Source of the DNA: Singulisphaera sp. GP187
GTDB lineage: Bacteria; Planctomycetota; Planctomycetia; Isosphaerales; Isosphaeraceae
Length of the DNA: 64,000 bases
Assembly: GCF_900129635.1 (NCBI RefSeq)
Contig: NZ_FSRB01000001.1
Coordinates: 4,921,001-4,985,000, forward strand
Reading direction: 5' to 3'
In this document: piece after piece, positions 25,949 to 35,104 of the stretch
Position numbering within the stretch: the first letter of the stretch is position 1
How the letters are laid out: each line of letters begins with the position of its first letter
Made by a program: the position numbers and the translations under genes
Notes under the pieces: model-generated
Seen by the model: the letters and a program-made list of their open reading frames with translations, nothing else
The model's database searches: none
What the model was told of the DNA's origin: nothing

Positions 25949-26158
25949 GCGAAAATGCCCCAGAGATCGGTAACTTCCGGGACAATCAGGCGATTCCTGG
26001 TTCGTAACGATGCCGATCGTGCTGACGGTTGCCCGCGCGCGACACGATCGAGACGTTCGTCCTGAAGAGGAGAACGTGCTCGATCGGTGCCCGGCTCAGG
26101 TATGATCCAGGCTGACTTCGCGCCGGGACGTTGTCGTCGGTGATTTCCGCCGAGAGAC

Positions 26159-26800
26159 TCAGGGACTGATGGTGAGAAGGTTGCTCACCCCGTTGTCGGT
26201 GACGATTTGTCCCTTGAGGATGATAGAGACCGTACCGGCGCGAGTCGCCCCCTTGAGCATGTTGCGCCGTGGGGAGTAGCGGATCTCCATTGTTCCCTCG
26301 CCGGTTGCCCCACCGAATCCGCCCGAACCGTTCTCGGCCGACCAGGTGAATCGGGTGGGGCGGCCGGTGCGGTCGAGCGACGTGGGGTCGCTTGTGAGGG
26401 TTAAGAAGACCTGGCTCGACGAGTTCGAAACGGTCTTGTCGAAGAGGCCCAGGAGGCCGGTCGTTGGGGCGTTCGGCTCGCGCGGTGTGTACAGAGCGGC
26501 CTGGATATTGGCGTGCAGAGCCGCGGAGGCGGTCCCTGCCCCCCGGATGAAGGTCTGGGCGGCCTGGTCCTGGAAGAGGGCGGGTCCCGTGGTGAACGTC
26601 CCCTTGAACAGGCCGACGAACGCGAACTTGGCTTGCCCGCGGGGCGTCAGGTCGTGAGCCGCGGTTTGCGATACGTGGACGGTCGGCCTCGGGAGGAGGC
26701 CATAGAACGTCGGGGCAGTTGGCAAGTCCCGGGCTTCGAGCTTCTGGACACTGGGGGGCTGGGACCGCCGACGTCGCGAGCTGGGCGATTGGTGACCCAT
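26159..26800 (-). CDS. Secreted protein with planctomycete LExRxL N-terminal motif
   Basis: 213 residues. The N-terminus SRRRRSQPPSVQKLEARDLPT resembles the LEPRxLLS-type segment found at the start of many planctomycete surface or secreted proteins. The remainder is beta-rich (FAFVGLFKGTFTTG, FLTLTSDPTS, FTWSAENGSGGFGG, MEIRYSPRRNMLKGATRAGTVSIILKGQIVTDN). Function unknown. It ends the gene cluster just downstream of the efflux operon, with only 38 bp to the tolC-like gene. Confidence 0.6.
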   Translation of the reverse strand: MGHQSPSSRRRRSQPPSVQKLEARDLPTAPTFYGLLPRPTVHVSQTAAHDLTPRGQAKFAFVGLFKGTFTTGPALFQDQAAQTFIRGAGTASAALHANIQAALYTPREPNAPTTGLLGLFDKTVSNSSSQVFLTLTSDPTSLDRTGRPTRFTWSAENGSGGFGGATGEGTMEIRYSPRRNMLKGATRAGTVSIILKGQIVTDNGVSNLLTISP

Positions 26801-26838
26801 CGGGGATTGAGCTCCTTTTTTTGAGAGAGAGTGACCCG

Positions 26839-28452
26839 TCAGGGAAGGACGCGAACGCCAACAGCCGTATTGACATCGAGCATGGCGCGGCGGTGCCGGA
26901 CGAGCGTGTCGCGGTACTGGCGGACGACCTCGTTGTAGTCCTTCTGCGCGTCGAGGTATTCGATGGCGCTGGTCTCGCCCCCCTGGAGCCGGCGGTAGGC
27001 CGAGTCGCGCACCCGCCGCGCGGCGGGGATGACCTGACGCTCCAGTTCGAGCAGAGCGTTGCGGCTCAGTTGGAACTCCCGGAACGACTCGTCAACCTCG
27101 TCGGCGACTTCTCGTTCGAGGGCGGCAAGCTCCACCTGGGTTTGGGTGGCATTGATCTTGGCCCGCTGGATGTTCCCTTGGTTCCGGTTATAGACCGGGA
27201 GCGGGACGGTGACTCCGACGGCCCACGAGTGCGGGCTCTTGAAGCCGAACGGTCGGTTGTCCTGAAACGTGTACGGCTGAGCGAGCAAGTAGACGTCCGA
27301 GAGCCGGTTGGCGTGCGCCAGCCGGATCTCGGAGTTCGCCCGTTCGACGCCGAGGCGGTAGCCGATCAGGTCGGGCCGATTGGTCATGGCGATCTGGATC
27401 AGGGAGTCGCCCGAGTGGGCGAGTTCCGTGAGGTTCCGCAAGGCTCCCCCCACGTGGAGCGAATCCGCGTCGGCCCGAGAGAGGTTCAGCAACCGGCCCA
27501 TCGTCCGGCTGGTTTTACTGACAGCGTGGGTCGCCTCGTGGACCTGCAATTGCGCCTGTTCCGCCTGGGATTGGAGGGCGTCGATCGTCGCCTTGACGAC
27601 CTGGCCGCTCTTCAGCAACTCCTGGTTGAGCTTGAGCAGTCGGGTGATCCCGTCGAGATAGGCCTGGCTGTAGCGGAGCGTCTCTTCCGCCGCGGCGACG
27701 TCGACGTAGGCGGTATACAGGTTGTCGATTTGGAGCCGGACCGCATCCTGGAACTGAGCCTGGGTGACGCGCGTGGCCTTCTCGGCGACGATCGTCCGCG
27801 CCTTCCGCTTGCGAGTCACATCGATAGGGTAAGTGATGTTGATGTCGTATTGCGGGGGGCCGCCCGGCTTGACGTTGGAGTATCTGCCATAGGGAATCAA
27901 CTGCGCGTCGGCGTAGATAATGGGGTTGGTTCGGAGGCTCGCCGTCAGCGCATCGGCCTGCGCCATGGGGATCTCGAACTTCAAGGCGATCAGGTTCAGA
28001 TTATTTCGGAGTAAGGTCTCGATCGCGACGTCCAGGGTCAACCCCGGTTCCACCGGTCGCTCGGTGGTGCTGCCCGGAAGCTCGAGTTCGCCATAGTGGG
28101 GGACCGAGGCCGGTTCAAGAACCTCGGGGCGGAACCGCGGTGGCGGTTCACCGGCGGCCGGCCGTGACGGGTTCACGGCGCCGATCGGGGCTCGGCTGCC
28201 CCCGGCCCCGAGGCGTCCGCTCATCGGTCGGTTGTCCTGGGTCCCTGGCGCGGAACCGGCCTCCAAGATCCCGGCATCCCCGATCGCCGGGCCGAGCTTC
28301 ACCCGCCCTTCGGGGAGACCGATCGGTTCTTCGACCTCGGCCGGGCCTTGGGCTCGGGCGTCCGGTCCGCCGGTCGCCAGCGCCAATGCCAGCCCCCCGA
28401 GGATCGAGAGCTTGGCGACGCAGCTTCGCCATCGCCCCAGTTGGTCTTTCAT
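26839..28452 (-). CDS. TolC/CusC-type outer-membrane efflux channel
   Basis: 537 residues from ATG 28452, chosen because AAGGAGTTGCA precedes it and because the longer frame overlaps the adaptor gene. A signal peptide (MKDQLGRWRSCVAKLSILGGLALALATGGPDARA) precedes a Pro-rich linker and two outer-membrane efflux-protein repeats with long coiled helices (ATRVTQAQFQDAVRLQIDNLYTAYVDVAAAEETLR and the C-terminal LAALEREVADEVDESFREFQLSRNALLELERQVI). It forms the exit duct of the tripartite pump encoded upstream. No lipobox cysteine is seen. Confidence 0.9.
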   Translation of the reverse strand: MKDQLGRWRSCVAKLSILGGLALALATGGPDARAQGPAEVEEPIGLPEGRVKLGPAIGDAGILEAGSAPGTQDNRPMSGRLGAGGSRAPIGAVNPSRPAAGEPPPRFRPEVLEPASVPHYGELELPGSTTERPVEPGLTLDVAIETLLRNNLNLIALKFEIPMAQADALTASLRTNPIIYADAQLIPYGRYSNVKPGGPPQYDINITYPIDVTRKRKARTIVAEKATRVTQAQFQDAVRLQIDNLYTAYVDVAAAEETLRYSQAYLDGITRLLKLNQELLKSGQVVKATIDALQSQAEQAQLQVHEATHAVSKTSRTMGRLLNLSRADADSLHVGGALRNLTELAHSGDSLIQIAMTNRPDLIGYRLGVERANSEIRLAHANRLSDVYLLAQPYTFQDNRPFGFKSPHSWAVGVTVPLPVYNRNQGNIQRAKINATQTQVELAALEREVADEVDESFREFQLSRNALLELERQVIPAARRVRDSAYRRLQGGETSAIEYLDAQKDYNEVVRQYRDTLVRHRRAMLDVNTAVGVRVLP

Positions 28453-28627
28453 TGCAACTCCTTTTATGAAGACCGTGCCGACCCGTGACTTACTTGGTTT
28501 CGCCTTCCGAAGGCCGGCGGCAAAGCAAGCGAACTCGTCAGGTCGACACGTTTTCCTTGTCCATCCTTGACATTGGCCTGGCCGGCCCCCTGAAACCGCA
28601 GAGTGGGGCTCACCCTGGAGGCTTCGA

Positions 28628-29986
28628 TCACCGCTCGTCGACAATCGGTCCACCGCCGATCGGGGCTCCGGTTTGAACCGTCTTCAGGTCGTCGTACAAC
28701 TGGGCGACGAGCAGGCTCCCGACACTCACGATCTCCTCGCCTGCGCGCAATCCCGTCTCGACGACGACATGGTCTTCCTTCTCCTGCGCGACTCCAACCG
28801 TACGTCTCTCATACTTATCGGTTCGCCCGGGCACTTTCACGAAGACGTAATACTGGCGGTCGGCGACGACCAGGGCGGTTCTCGGGATCACGGTCCACCC
28901 CGGAACGGGGGGAACGTCCAGCAAGCCCCTCACGAGCATGTCGGCCTTGAGCCGCCCTTCCGGGTTCGGGACCGAGGTGCGGATCCGGACGGCGTGCGTG
29001 CCCGGGTCGACCCGGTTGGCGATGTATTCGACCTTCCCCTGAAGCTTGTGGTTCAGGAACGGGAAGTGGACTTCCCAGGATTGCCCCAAGTGCACCAGGT
29101 CGATGTCGTTCTCGAAAACGTTGCCCCAGACCCAGAGGTGGTCAAGGGGCGCGATCACCAGGAGGGTGTCGTCCTCGTCATAGAGGTTGCCCACGACGAC
29201 GTCGCGGGTAATGATGATGCCGGCAGCCGGCGAGCGGACGGTCATCCGCGCCTTCTGTGAGCCGACCTGATCCTTCACCGCCTCGACTTCCGCCTCGGAG
29301 AGGCCGTAGACGAGGAGGTTGTCGCGGGCGACCTCATACTCCCGCCGGCTCTTCAACTCGTTGTTCTGCGACTCGGCGAAGAGTTGCTGAGAGATCGACT
29401 GCCCTTTGACGAGCAGTGTGCGCGCGTCGAGCAGAGTCTTGTCGTAGGTCCATTGGATTCGCTTGATCTCGTACGCACTCTTGGCTTCGGCCAGCTCGGT
29501 GCTGTAGAGGTCGATCAGCGGGTCACCCTTCTTCACGGTCTGCCCGACCGACCGATAGACCTTGTCCACGCGGCCCTTGAACATGAACCGGATCTGGCTC
29601 AGCGTCTCGGAGTCGTACTCGGAGGTGCCGAGCAGTTCGAGGCGGATCGGGTCGGTCTGGGGCGCGACGGTCATGGTCGCAACGCCCATCGACGCGCGAC
29701 CGCGCTCTTTCAGCGTGACGAAGCCGTCCCAAGGAGGGCGGACGGCGGGCGGAGTCGGTCCCGTGTCCGCCGCCTTGAGCGTGGCCGACAGGGGGCCGGT
29801 GAGTGACGCCCATGCGTTGCGAACTTGCGCCGGCCGGCTCCAGCCGAGATAGGCGAGCGTTCCGGCCCCCGCCAGGAGCACGGCGGCGATCGCCGCCCTC
29901 CGCGTCTTGGACCGACTCCGGCCTTGGCCCCGGGTTGCGGGCCCTGGTTCGGCGGGCGTGTGAGTGGGGATAACGGGCGGTGTCAT
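28628..29986 (-). CDS. RND efflux periplasmic adaptor (CusB/CzcB type)
   Basis: 452 residues with a single N-terminal membrane anchor (AAIAAVLLAGAGTLAYLG). The membrane-fusion core shows IRFMFKGRVDKVYRSVGQTVKKGDPLIDLYS (lipoyl half), a coiled hairpin (LAEAKSAYEIKRIQWTYDKTLLDARTLLVKGQSISQQ), the second lipoyl half ARMTVRSPAAGIIITRDV, then beta-barrel and membrane-proximal domains. It bridges pump and outer-membrane channel. The start overlaps the pump stop (ATGA at 29983-29986). No Met-rich copper site is obvious. Confidence 0.92.
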   Translation of the reverse strand: MTPPVIPTHTPAEPGPATRGQGRSRSKTRRAAIAAVLLAGAGTLAYLGWSRPAQVRNAWASLTGPLSATLKAADTGPTPPAVRPPWDGFVTLKERGRASMGVATMTVAPQTDPIRLELLGTSEYDSETLSQIRFMFKGRVDKVYRSVGQTVKKGDPLIDLYSTELAEAKSAYEIKRIQWTYDKTLLDARTLLVKGQSISQQLFAESQNNELKSRREYEVARDNLLVYGLSEAEVEAVKDQVGSQKARMTVRSPAAGIIITRDVVVGNLYDEDDTLLVIAPLDHLWVWGNVFENDIDLVHLGQSWEVHFPFLNHKLQGKVEYIANRVDPGTHAVRIRTSVPNPEGRLKADMLVRGLLDVPPVPGWTVIPRTALVVADRQYYVFVKVPGRTDKYERRTVGVAQEKEDHVVVETGLRAGEEIVSVGSLLVAQLYDDLKTVQTGAPIGGGPIVDER

Positions 29987-32900
29987 GAGTTCCCTTCCAT
30001 CTCCGATGGCCGACCGCTCGGGGCGGGGAAAAAGCTGTAGAGTACCGGCATGAGGTAGCGCGTCAGGAACAGGGTGCAGAGCATTCCTCCGACCACCACG
30101 ATCGCCAGTGGCTTCTGCGCCTGCGACCCGATCGAGGTGGCCAGGGCGGCCGGCAGCAGGCCGAGCGCGGCCGTCAGCGAAGTCATGACCACGGGGCGGA
30201 CGCGCAATTCGGCCCCCCGCATGATGGAATCGCGAACCGACAGGCCCGCGGCCCGCATCTGGTTGAAATAGGAGATCAGCAGGACGCCGTCTTGAACCGC
30301 GACGCCGAAGATCGAGATGAAGCCGACCGCCGCCGAAATGCTGAACGGCGTCCCGGTGATCCAGAGCGCCAGAATGCCCCCGATCGCAGCTTCCAGCACG
30401 TTACACATGACGAGGAGCGCGTCCTTTACCGAGTTGAACGTCATGTAGAGCAGGCCCAGGATCAGAACGATCGACAGCGGGACGATCAGCATCAAACGCC
30501 GGTTCGCCTGTTCCATCTGGGCGAACTCCCCCGACCACTCGATCCGGTAGCCCTCCGGTAGCTTCACCCCGGAGGTGGGGTCGGCAATCTTCACCTGGGC
30601 CTCGGCGATGGCCGAGGCGAGATCGCGGCCCCGCACTCCGAATTTGATGGGGACGAACCGGCGGTTGTTCTCCCGGTAGATGTACGAAGCGCCCGGCTTG
30701 TGGGGGAGGATCTTGCTGACATGTGACATCGGGATGCGCGTCCCCGGCCTGCCATTGGTTCCGGGAATGTCGACTGGGATGCTCGCGATATTTCCGGGAT
30801 CGTCCCGGAGGTCGCGCGGCAGGCGCAAGACGATATCGTAGAGTTTCTCGCCTTCGACCATCTCGGAGAACGACCGCCCGCCGATGGCAACCTGGCCGGC
30901 GGCCTCGACGTCGTCCACATTGATCCCGTAACGAGCACACGCCTCGCGGTCGACCTGGATCTCCAGGTTGGGCTGGCCGAGGACGTGGAAGAGCCCCACG
31001 TTCTCGATCCCAGGCACCGTCCGCAAGACGTTCACGACCTGCTGGCCAACGTCCTCCAGCACCTCCAGATCGGACCCGAAGAGTTTGACCGAGTTCGCCC
31101 CCTTGACGCCCGAGAGCGCCTCTTCGACGTTGTCGCGGATCAGCTGCGAGAAGTTGAAATTCAGGGCCGGGAAGTCCTCCTTGAACCGCTCCATCAGCTC
31201 GTCCTGGATCTCGTCGCGGGTGATGGATCGGGCCAGGAGGTCGCGGCCCTTCCAGATGAAGCGCACCGGGTAGCCCAGCACGGTCCGGGTCCGCTGTCGC
31301 CATTGCTCCATCGGCCGGAGCGGGACGTTGAACTCCATGTTGTAGAAGCTGGTGATGTCGGTGCCGTCGTCGGGCCGGCCGACCTGCGACATCACCCCTC
31401 GGGCTTCGGGGACGCTGGCCACGACCTCACGAATCCGAGGCGCGATGCGGGCCGACTCCTCCAGCGAGGTCGTCCGGGGCATCAGAGCGCGAATCCAGAG
31501 GTTTCCCTCCTCGAGCTGGGGCATGAACTCGCCGCCGAGCCTCGGGATCAGGCAGACCGCGAAGAAGACGACCGCCCCCATCGCCGCCAGCGTGAGGTAG
31601 CGATAGCGCAAAACCCGGTCGAGGGTCTTCAGATAGCGCCGCTTCATGACACGGTCGACGATGGTCTCGTGTTCCTTCATCTCCGAGTGGAACAAGAGCG
31701 AACAGAGGACCGGCACGAGCGTGACGGCCAGCAGCAGGGCGCCGCAAATCGAGAACGCATAGGTGTTCGCCATCGGGCCGAACAGCGCCCCTTCCGGCCC
31801 CGTCATCGAGAACAACGGGATGAAGGCGCAGACGATGATCGTCGTCGAGAAGAACAAGGCCCGCTCGATCTCGTTTGACGCCTCGGCAATTCGTTCAATC
31901 AGCGGCCGCGGAGGCCCTGGCTCGTGTTCGCTCAGGTGGCGGTAGATATTCTCAACGATGATGACTGAGCTATCGACGATGATTCCGAAATCCACCGCGC
32001 CGATGGACAGGAGGTTCGCCGACTTCCCCTGGGCGTACAGAACGGTCACTGCGAAGAGCAACGCCAACGGGATCATCAAGGCCACGATCGCGGCGCTGGT
32101 CAGGTTGCCCAGAAAGACGAAGAGGATGCCGACGACTAGAATGACCCCGACGACCAGGTTGTGAATCACGTTGTGGGTCGTGACGTGGACCAACTCGGTC
32201 CGCTGGTTGAAGATCCGAACCGTCATCCCCTTGGGAAGGAGCTTCTCACGTTCGATCTCCTTCAGCTTGGCCTCGACCGCCTCGGCCGTCGGGAGGGACT
32301 TCTCGTACTTGCGCATCAAGACAATCCCTTCCACAACGTCGTTTTCGTCGCCACGGCCGACGAGTCCGAGTCGCGGTTGGTTGCCGATGATGACCTGGGC
32401 GATCTGCCGGACGTAGACGGGCGTGCCGTCGTCCGCGGTGGCGACGACCACTTTCCGGATGTCGTCGAGCTTTTCACTCTCGATCGCCGCGGCCCGGTCC
32501 ACCTTGGCCGGGTCGAGCGGATCGACGCCGCTCCCTAACAGCCCGGTGATCCGCACGTTGTGGGCCTGGGTTCCCAGCGCGAGGGTGTCGCCGCCGACGT
32601 TGGCGTTGGAATTCTTGATCGCCTCCTCAACCTGTTGCATCGTCACGCCGTACTGCTTCAAAAGCCGGGTGTCGAGCAGGACCTGATACTGCTTGACAGT
32701 CCCTCCGAACCCGGTCACGTCGATGACCCCGGGGACCTGTTTCAGGGCCCGGGTGAGGACCCAATCTTGTACGGCCTTGAGCTGGTTGAGCGTATAGCCG
32801 GGCCCCTCCAGAACGTAGCGAACGATCTCGCCCGTCGGGCTCCAAGGGGAAAGTTCCGGCGTCACCCCCCCGGGAAGCTGCACGGACCCGATCCGGTTGA

Positions 32901-33231
32901 TGACCTCCTGACGCGCCGCCCAGTAGTCCGTTCCATAGGCGAACTGGCATTTGATGTCGTTCAGGCCGGCGACGGATGTGCTCCGGAGAAATTCCAGCCC
33001 CGGCATTCCGTTCAGCGCTGTCTCCAGCGGAATGCCAATCAGCCGCTCCATCTCCTCCGGGCTCCAGCCCGTATTCTGCGTGATGACCTCGACCAGCGGC
33101 GGGGTCGGGTCAGGATAGGCTTCGACGTTGAGATTCCCGGCCGAATACACCCCGGCCGCGATCAACAGAACGGTGCCGAGCAGCACAATAAGTCGGTTGT
33201 GCAAGCTCCACGAAATGATCACACGGACCAT
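29983..33231 (-). CDS. Heavy-metal-type RND efflux pump (CzcA/CusA family)
   Basis: 1082 residues from ATG 33231 (AGGAAG nine bases upstream). Twelve transmembrane helices with two large periplasmic loops. The fourth helix carries DFGIIVDSSVIIVENIYRHL, the acidic proton-relay motif that marks heavy-metal-efflux RND pumps; other signatures are NLNVEAYPDPTPPLVEVITQNTGWSPEEMERL at the start and GFISIFGVAVQDGVLLISYFNQM late. Likely exports divalent or monovalent metal ions powered by protons. First gene of the three-gene operon; the metal cannot be told from sequence. Confidence 0.93.
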   Translation of the reverse strand: MVRVIISWSLHNRLIVLLGTVLLIAAGVYSAGNLNVEAYPDPTPPLVEVITQNTGWSPEEMERLIGIPLETALNGMPGLEFLRSTSVAGLNDIKCQFAYGTDYWAARQEVINRIGSVQLPGGVTPELSPWSPTGEIVRYVLEGPGYTLNQLKAVQDWVLTRALKQVPGVIDVTGFGGTVKQYQVLLDTRLLKQYGVTMQQVEEAIKNSNANVGGDTLALGTQAHNVRITGLLGSGVDPLDPAKVDRAAAIESEKLDDIRKVVVATADDGTPVYVRQIAQVIIGNQPRLGLVGRGDENDVVEGIVLMRKYEKSLPTAEAVEAKLKEIEREKLLPKGMTVRIFNQRTELVHVTTHNVIHNLVVGVILVVGILFVFLGNLTSAAIVALMIPLALLFAVTVLYAQGKSANLLSIGAVDFGIIVDSSVIIVENIYRHLSEHEPGPPRPLIERIAEASNEIERALFFSTTIIVCAFIPLFSMTGPEGALFGPMANTYAFSICGALLLAVTLVPVLCSLLFHSEMKEHETIVDRVMKRRYLKTLDRVLRYRYLTLAAMGAVVFFAVCLIPRLGGEFMPQLEEGNLWIRALMPRTTSLEESARIAPRIREVVASVPEARGVMSQVGRPDDGTDITSFYNMEFNVPLRPMEQWRQRTRTVLGYPVRFIWKGRDLLARSITRDEIQDELMERFKEDFPALNFNFSQLIRDNVEEALSGVKGANSVKLFGSDLEVLEDVGQQVVNVLRTVPGIENVGLFHVLGQPNLEIQVDREACARYGINVDDVEAAGQVAIGGRSFSEMVEGEKLYDIVLRLPRDLRDDPGNIASIPVDIPGTNGRPGTRIPMSHVSKILPHKPGASYIYRENNRRFVPIKFGVRGRDLASAIAEAQVKIADPTSGVKLPEGYRIEWSGEFAQMEQANRRLMLIVPLSIVLILGLLYMTFNSVKDALLVMCNVLEAAIGGILALWITGTPFSISAAVGFISIFGVAVQDGVLLISYFNQMRAAGLSVRDSIMRGAELRVRPVVMTSLTAALGLLPAALATSIGSQAQKPLAIVVVGGMLCTLFLTRYLMPVLYSFFPAPSGRPSEMEGNS

Positions 33232-33572
33232 CGACGAACTTCCTCGATCGGACACCGATCGGTTAGCGCTTTGGAGAAGTGAACGCCTTGACGAAGGGAT
33301 TTCGCGCAACGGTTCCCGTCCCGCTTCATTGCCGGGGACAGGGCGACCGTTCGTCAGCCGTGGGTGAGGAGGGCGGCCTGCCGCCCGAGGGCGAAGCGCT
33401 GCGAGAAACGCGTCAGCGGTCGCTCGTCCACCCCGGTCCAGGAGCCGGCCCGAGCGGTTCGATCAACACGTCGAGATACACGAGCGCCATCCGACGATCA
33501 ATGCGTCGGTCGTGGCGTCTTAACGTACGATCGGAACGATCCGCCCTGCGAGGCCGCGAGAGAGGAGGTCGT

Positions 33573-33983
33573 TCAACACCGGATCCGGCAGAGGCTCAGG
33601 AAGCGTTGCCTTCCGAGCCGATCTGAGGAGAGTTCGTGGAAATGCCAGTGGGTCGGCGTTTGGATCAGCCAACCGACGCTCGACAGAGGGGAAAAGGCGA
33701 TGAAATCGAGGCAGCGATTGTCGTCCGGACTAAACGCTTGGCCGTGGTCGTCGGGGATCTGATCCTCTGGCGCGCCCGGAATCTCGATCTCATCGTCAAG
33801 CTGGGAGGCCAGCTTGATCCCGAGAAACAGATCCGTTCGCGGTCCGATGTGAACCCGAGCCGGTCGCACGCGGGCCGTCTGTGGTACGAATACGCGAGCC
33901 GCCCCGTCGGTGGGCCCTTCGGCCCGTCCGAAGAAGGAGGAGATGACCAGGGCTATGACATAAGTCAACTGAGCGATGGGCAT
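33573..33983 (-). CDS. Small secreted protein upstream of the efflux operon
   Basis: 136 residues from ATG 33983 (an ATG also lies at 33998). A signal peptide (MPIAQLTYVIALVISSFFGRAEG) is followed by a region rich in Asp, Pro and beta-branched residues (VRPARVHIGPRTDLFLGIKLASQLDDEIEIPGAPEDQIPDD), and a His-containing patch PTHWHFHEL. Codon use resembles the neighbours. It could be a periplasmic metal-related protein of the pump operon, but this is inference from position and the His cluster. The 340 bp between it and the pump show no other gene. Confidence 0.5.
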   Translation of the reverse strand: MPIAQLTYVIALVISSFFGRAEGPTDGAARVFVPQTARVRPARVHIGPRTDLFLGIKLASQLDDEIEIPGAPEDQIPDDHGQAFSPDDNRCLDFIAFSPLSSVGWLIQTPTHWHFHELSSDRLGRQRFLSLCRIRC

Positions 33984-34155
33984 TCCGTACCGATACAACA
34001 GGGCTCGACACTATCGCGGATTAGCGTCTGTCTATTATAGATCGTTCGGTGAGAAGGGGAAGCTTAAAGTAAAATCGAGTTTACCCAGACCTCAGACGGC
34101 TCGCGCTGCCGGACGTCGGGAATCCGCGGCCGAACGGGTCCGTGCCCCACGCAAA

Positions 34156-34189
34156 GAGGCCGTTGGAGAGAGAGTTCTCCAACGGCCTC
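34156..34189 (-). terminator. Terminator-like hairpin after tRNA-Gln
   Basis: Fourteen-base perfect arms (34156-34169 and 34176-34189, GAGGCCGTTGGAGA type) with a six-base loop, 26 bp beyond the tRNA 3' end on the minus strand, followed by a short CTCTTT run. Confidence 0.55.
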
Positions 34190-34214
34190 AACAAGTGTAT
34201 CAGGGCAAACCAAG

Positions 34215-34285
34215 CTACCCGGCCAGGATTCGAACCTGGAAAGACAGGACCAAAACCTGTCGTGATACCGTTTCACCACCGGGTA
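34215..34285 (-). tRNA. tRNA-Gln (anticodon TTG)
   Basis: Acceptor stem TACCCGG/CCGGGTA (34285-34279 with 34222-34216), anticodon stem ACAGG/CCTGT enclosing the loop TTTTGGT (anticodon TTG) and T-arm CCAGG-TTCGAAT-CCTGG. CCA is not encoded. No variable-arm oddity. Confidence 0.93.
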
Positions 34286-34343
34286 ATCTGTCGAACTTGA
34301 GCGACGAGGACCATTCTAACGAGCAAAGGCCGAGTCGAAAAGC

Positions 34344-35066
34344 CTAGCCGACATAAGAAATGCCACCTTGCGTATTTTGAACCTTGTAGGCGAGGTGCTC
34401 GAGTTGGATCGAGAGGTCGATGGCCACGACGCTGACCGAAGGGGGAACGTTGAGCGGGATCGGCGCGAAGTTCATGATTCCCAGGATGCCGCAGCTCACC
34501 AACTGGTCGGCCACGCGCTGGGCGACCTCGCCCGGAACGCTCAGAACGGCGAGGGTCACGCTTCGGGCGGCGACGATCTTCGCCATCGCCTCGATCGGCT
34601 CGACGACCAGGCCGTCGTGGGTGCGGCCGACCTTTTGGGGGTCGTTATCGAACAGCGCGACGATGTGGAACCCGCGACTTCGGAAGCCGCGATAGCGCAA
34701 CAAGGCGCGGCCGAGGTTGCCGAGGCCGACCAGGGCCAGGGGCAGGTCGCGGTCGATTCCGAGGATGCGCTGGAGGGCGGGGATCAACTCCTCGATCCGG
34801 TAGCCGATGCCCGGATAGCCGAACTGACCGAAGAAGGCCAGGTCTTTGCGGACCTGCGCATTGTGGATCGCCAGCGCGGCGCCGAGCTGGCTGCTGGAAA
34901 TGGTCGTTTGCCCTTGCCGCTGAAAGGTTTCGAGCTGGCGGAGATAGAGGCTGACCCGGCCGACCACGGCTTTGGGGGCCAATTTATCTCCCGAAGGGTC
35001 GCGTCGTGGGTCCCTCACGAGGTCTGGAGCTCCGTGGGAGGGATCAGGCAGAATCCATGCCGTCAC
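34344..35066 (-). CDS. rex: Redox-sensing transcriptional repressor Rex
   Basis: 240 residues. The N-terminal winged helix shows RVSLYLRQLETFQRQGQTTISSSQLGAALAIHNAQVRKDLAFFGQFGYPGIGY, with the classic RKDLAxFGxFGxxGxGY signature. The Rossmann domain shows ALVGLGNLGRALLRYRGF, which binds NADH/NAD. Rex senses the NADH:NAD ratio and represses respiratory or fermentative genes. Start is GTG 35066; an internal GTG at 35018 is an alternative because the first 30 residues are poorly conserved. Its targets are not visible here. Confidence 0.92.
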   Translation of the reverse strand: MTAWILPDPSHGAPDLVRDPRRDPSGDKLAPKAVVGRVSLYLRQLETFQRQGQTTISSSQLGAALAIHNAQVRKDLAFFGQFGYPGIGYRIEELIPALQRILGIDRDLPLALVGLGNLGRALLRYRGFRSRGFHIVALFDNDPQKVGRTHDGLVVEPIEAMAKIVAARSVTLAVLSVPGEVAQRVADQLVSCGILGIMNFAPIPLNVPPSVSVVAIDLSIQLEHLAYKVQNTQGGISYVG

Positions 35067-35104
35067 CGGTTAAGTTTGAATCTACCCCCGGTCCGCGACT
35101 GGGG

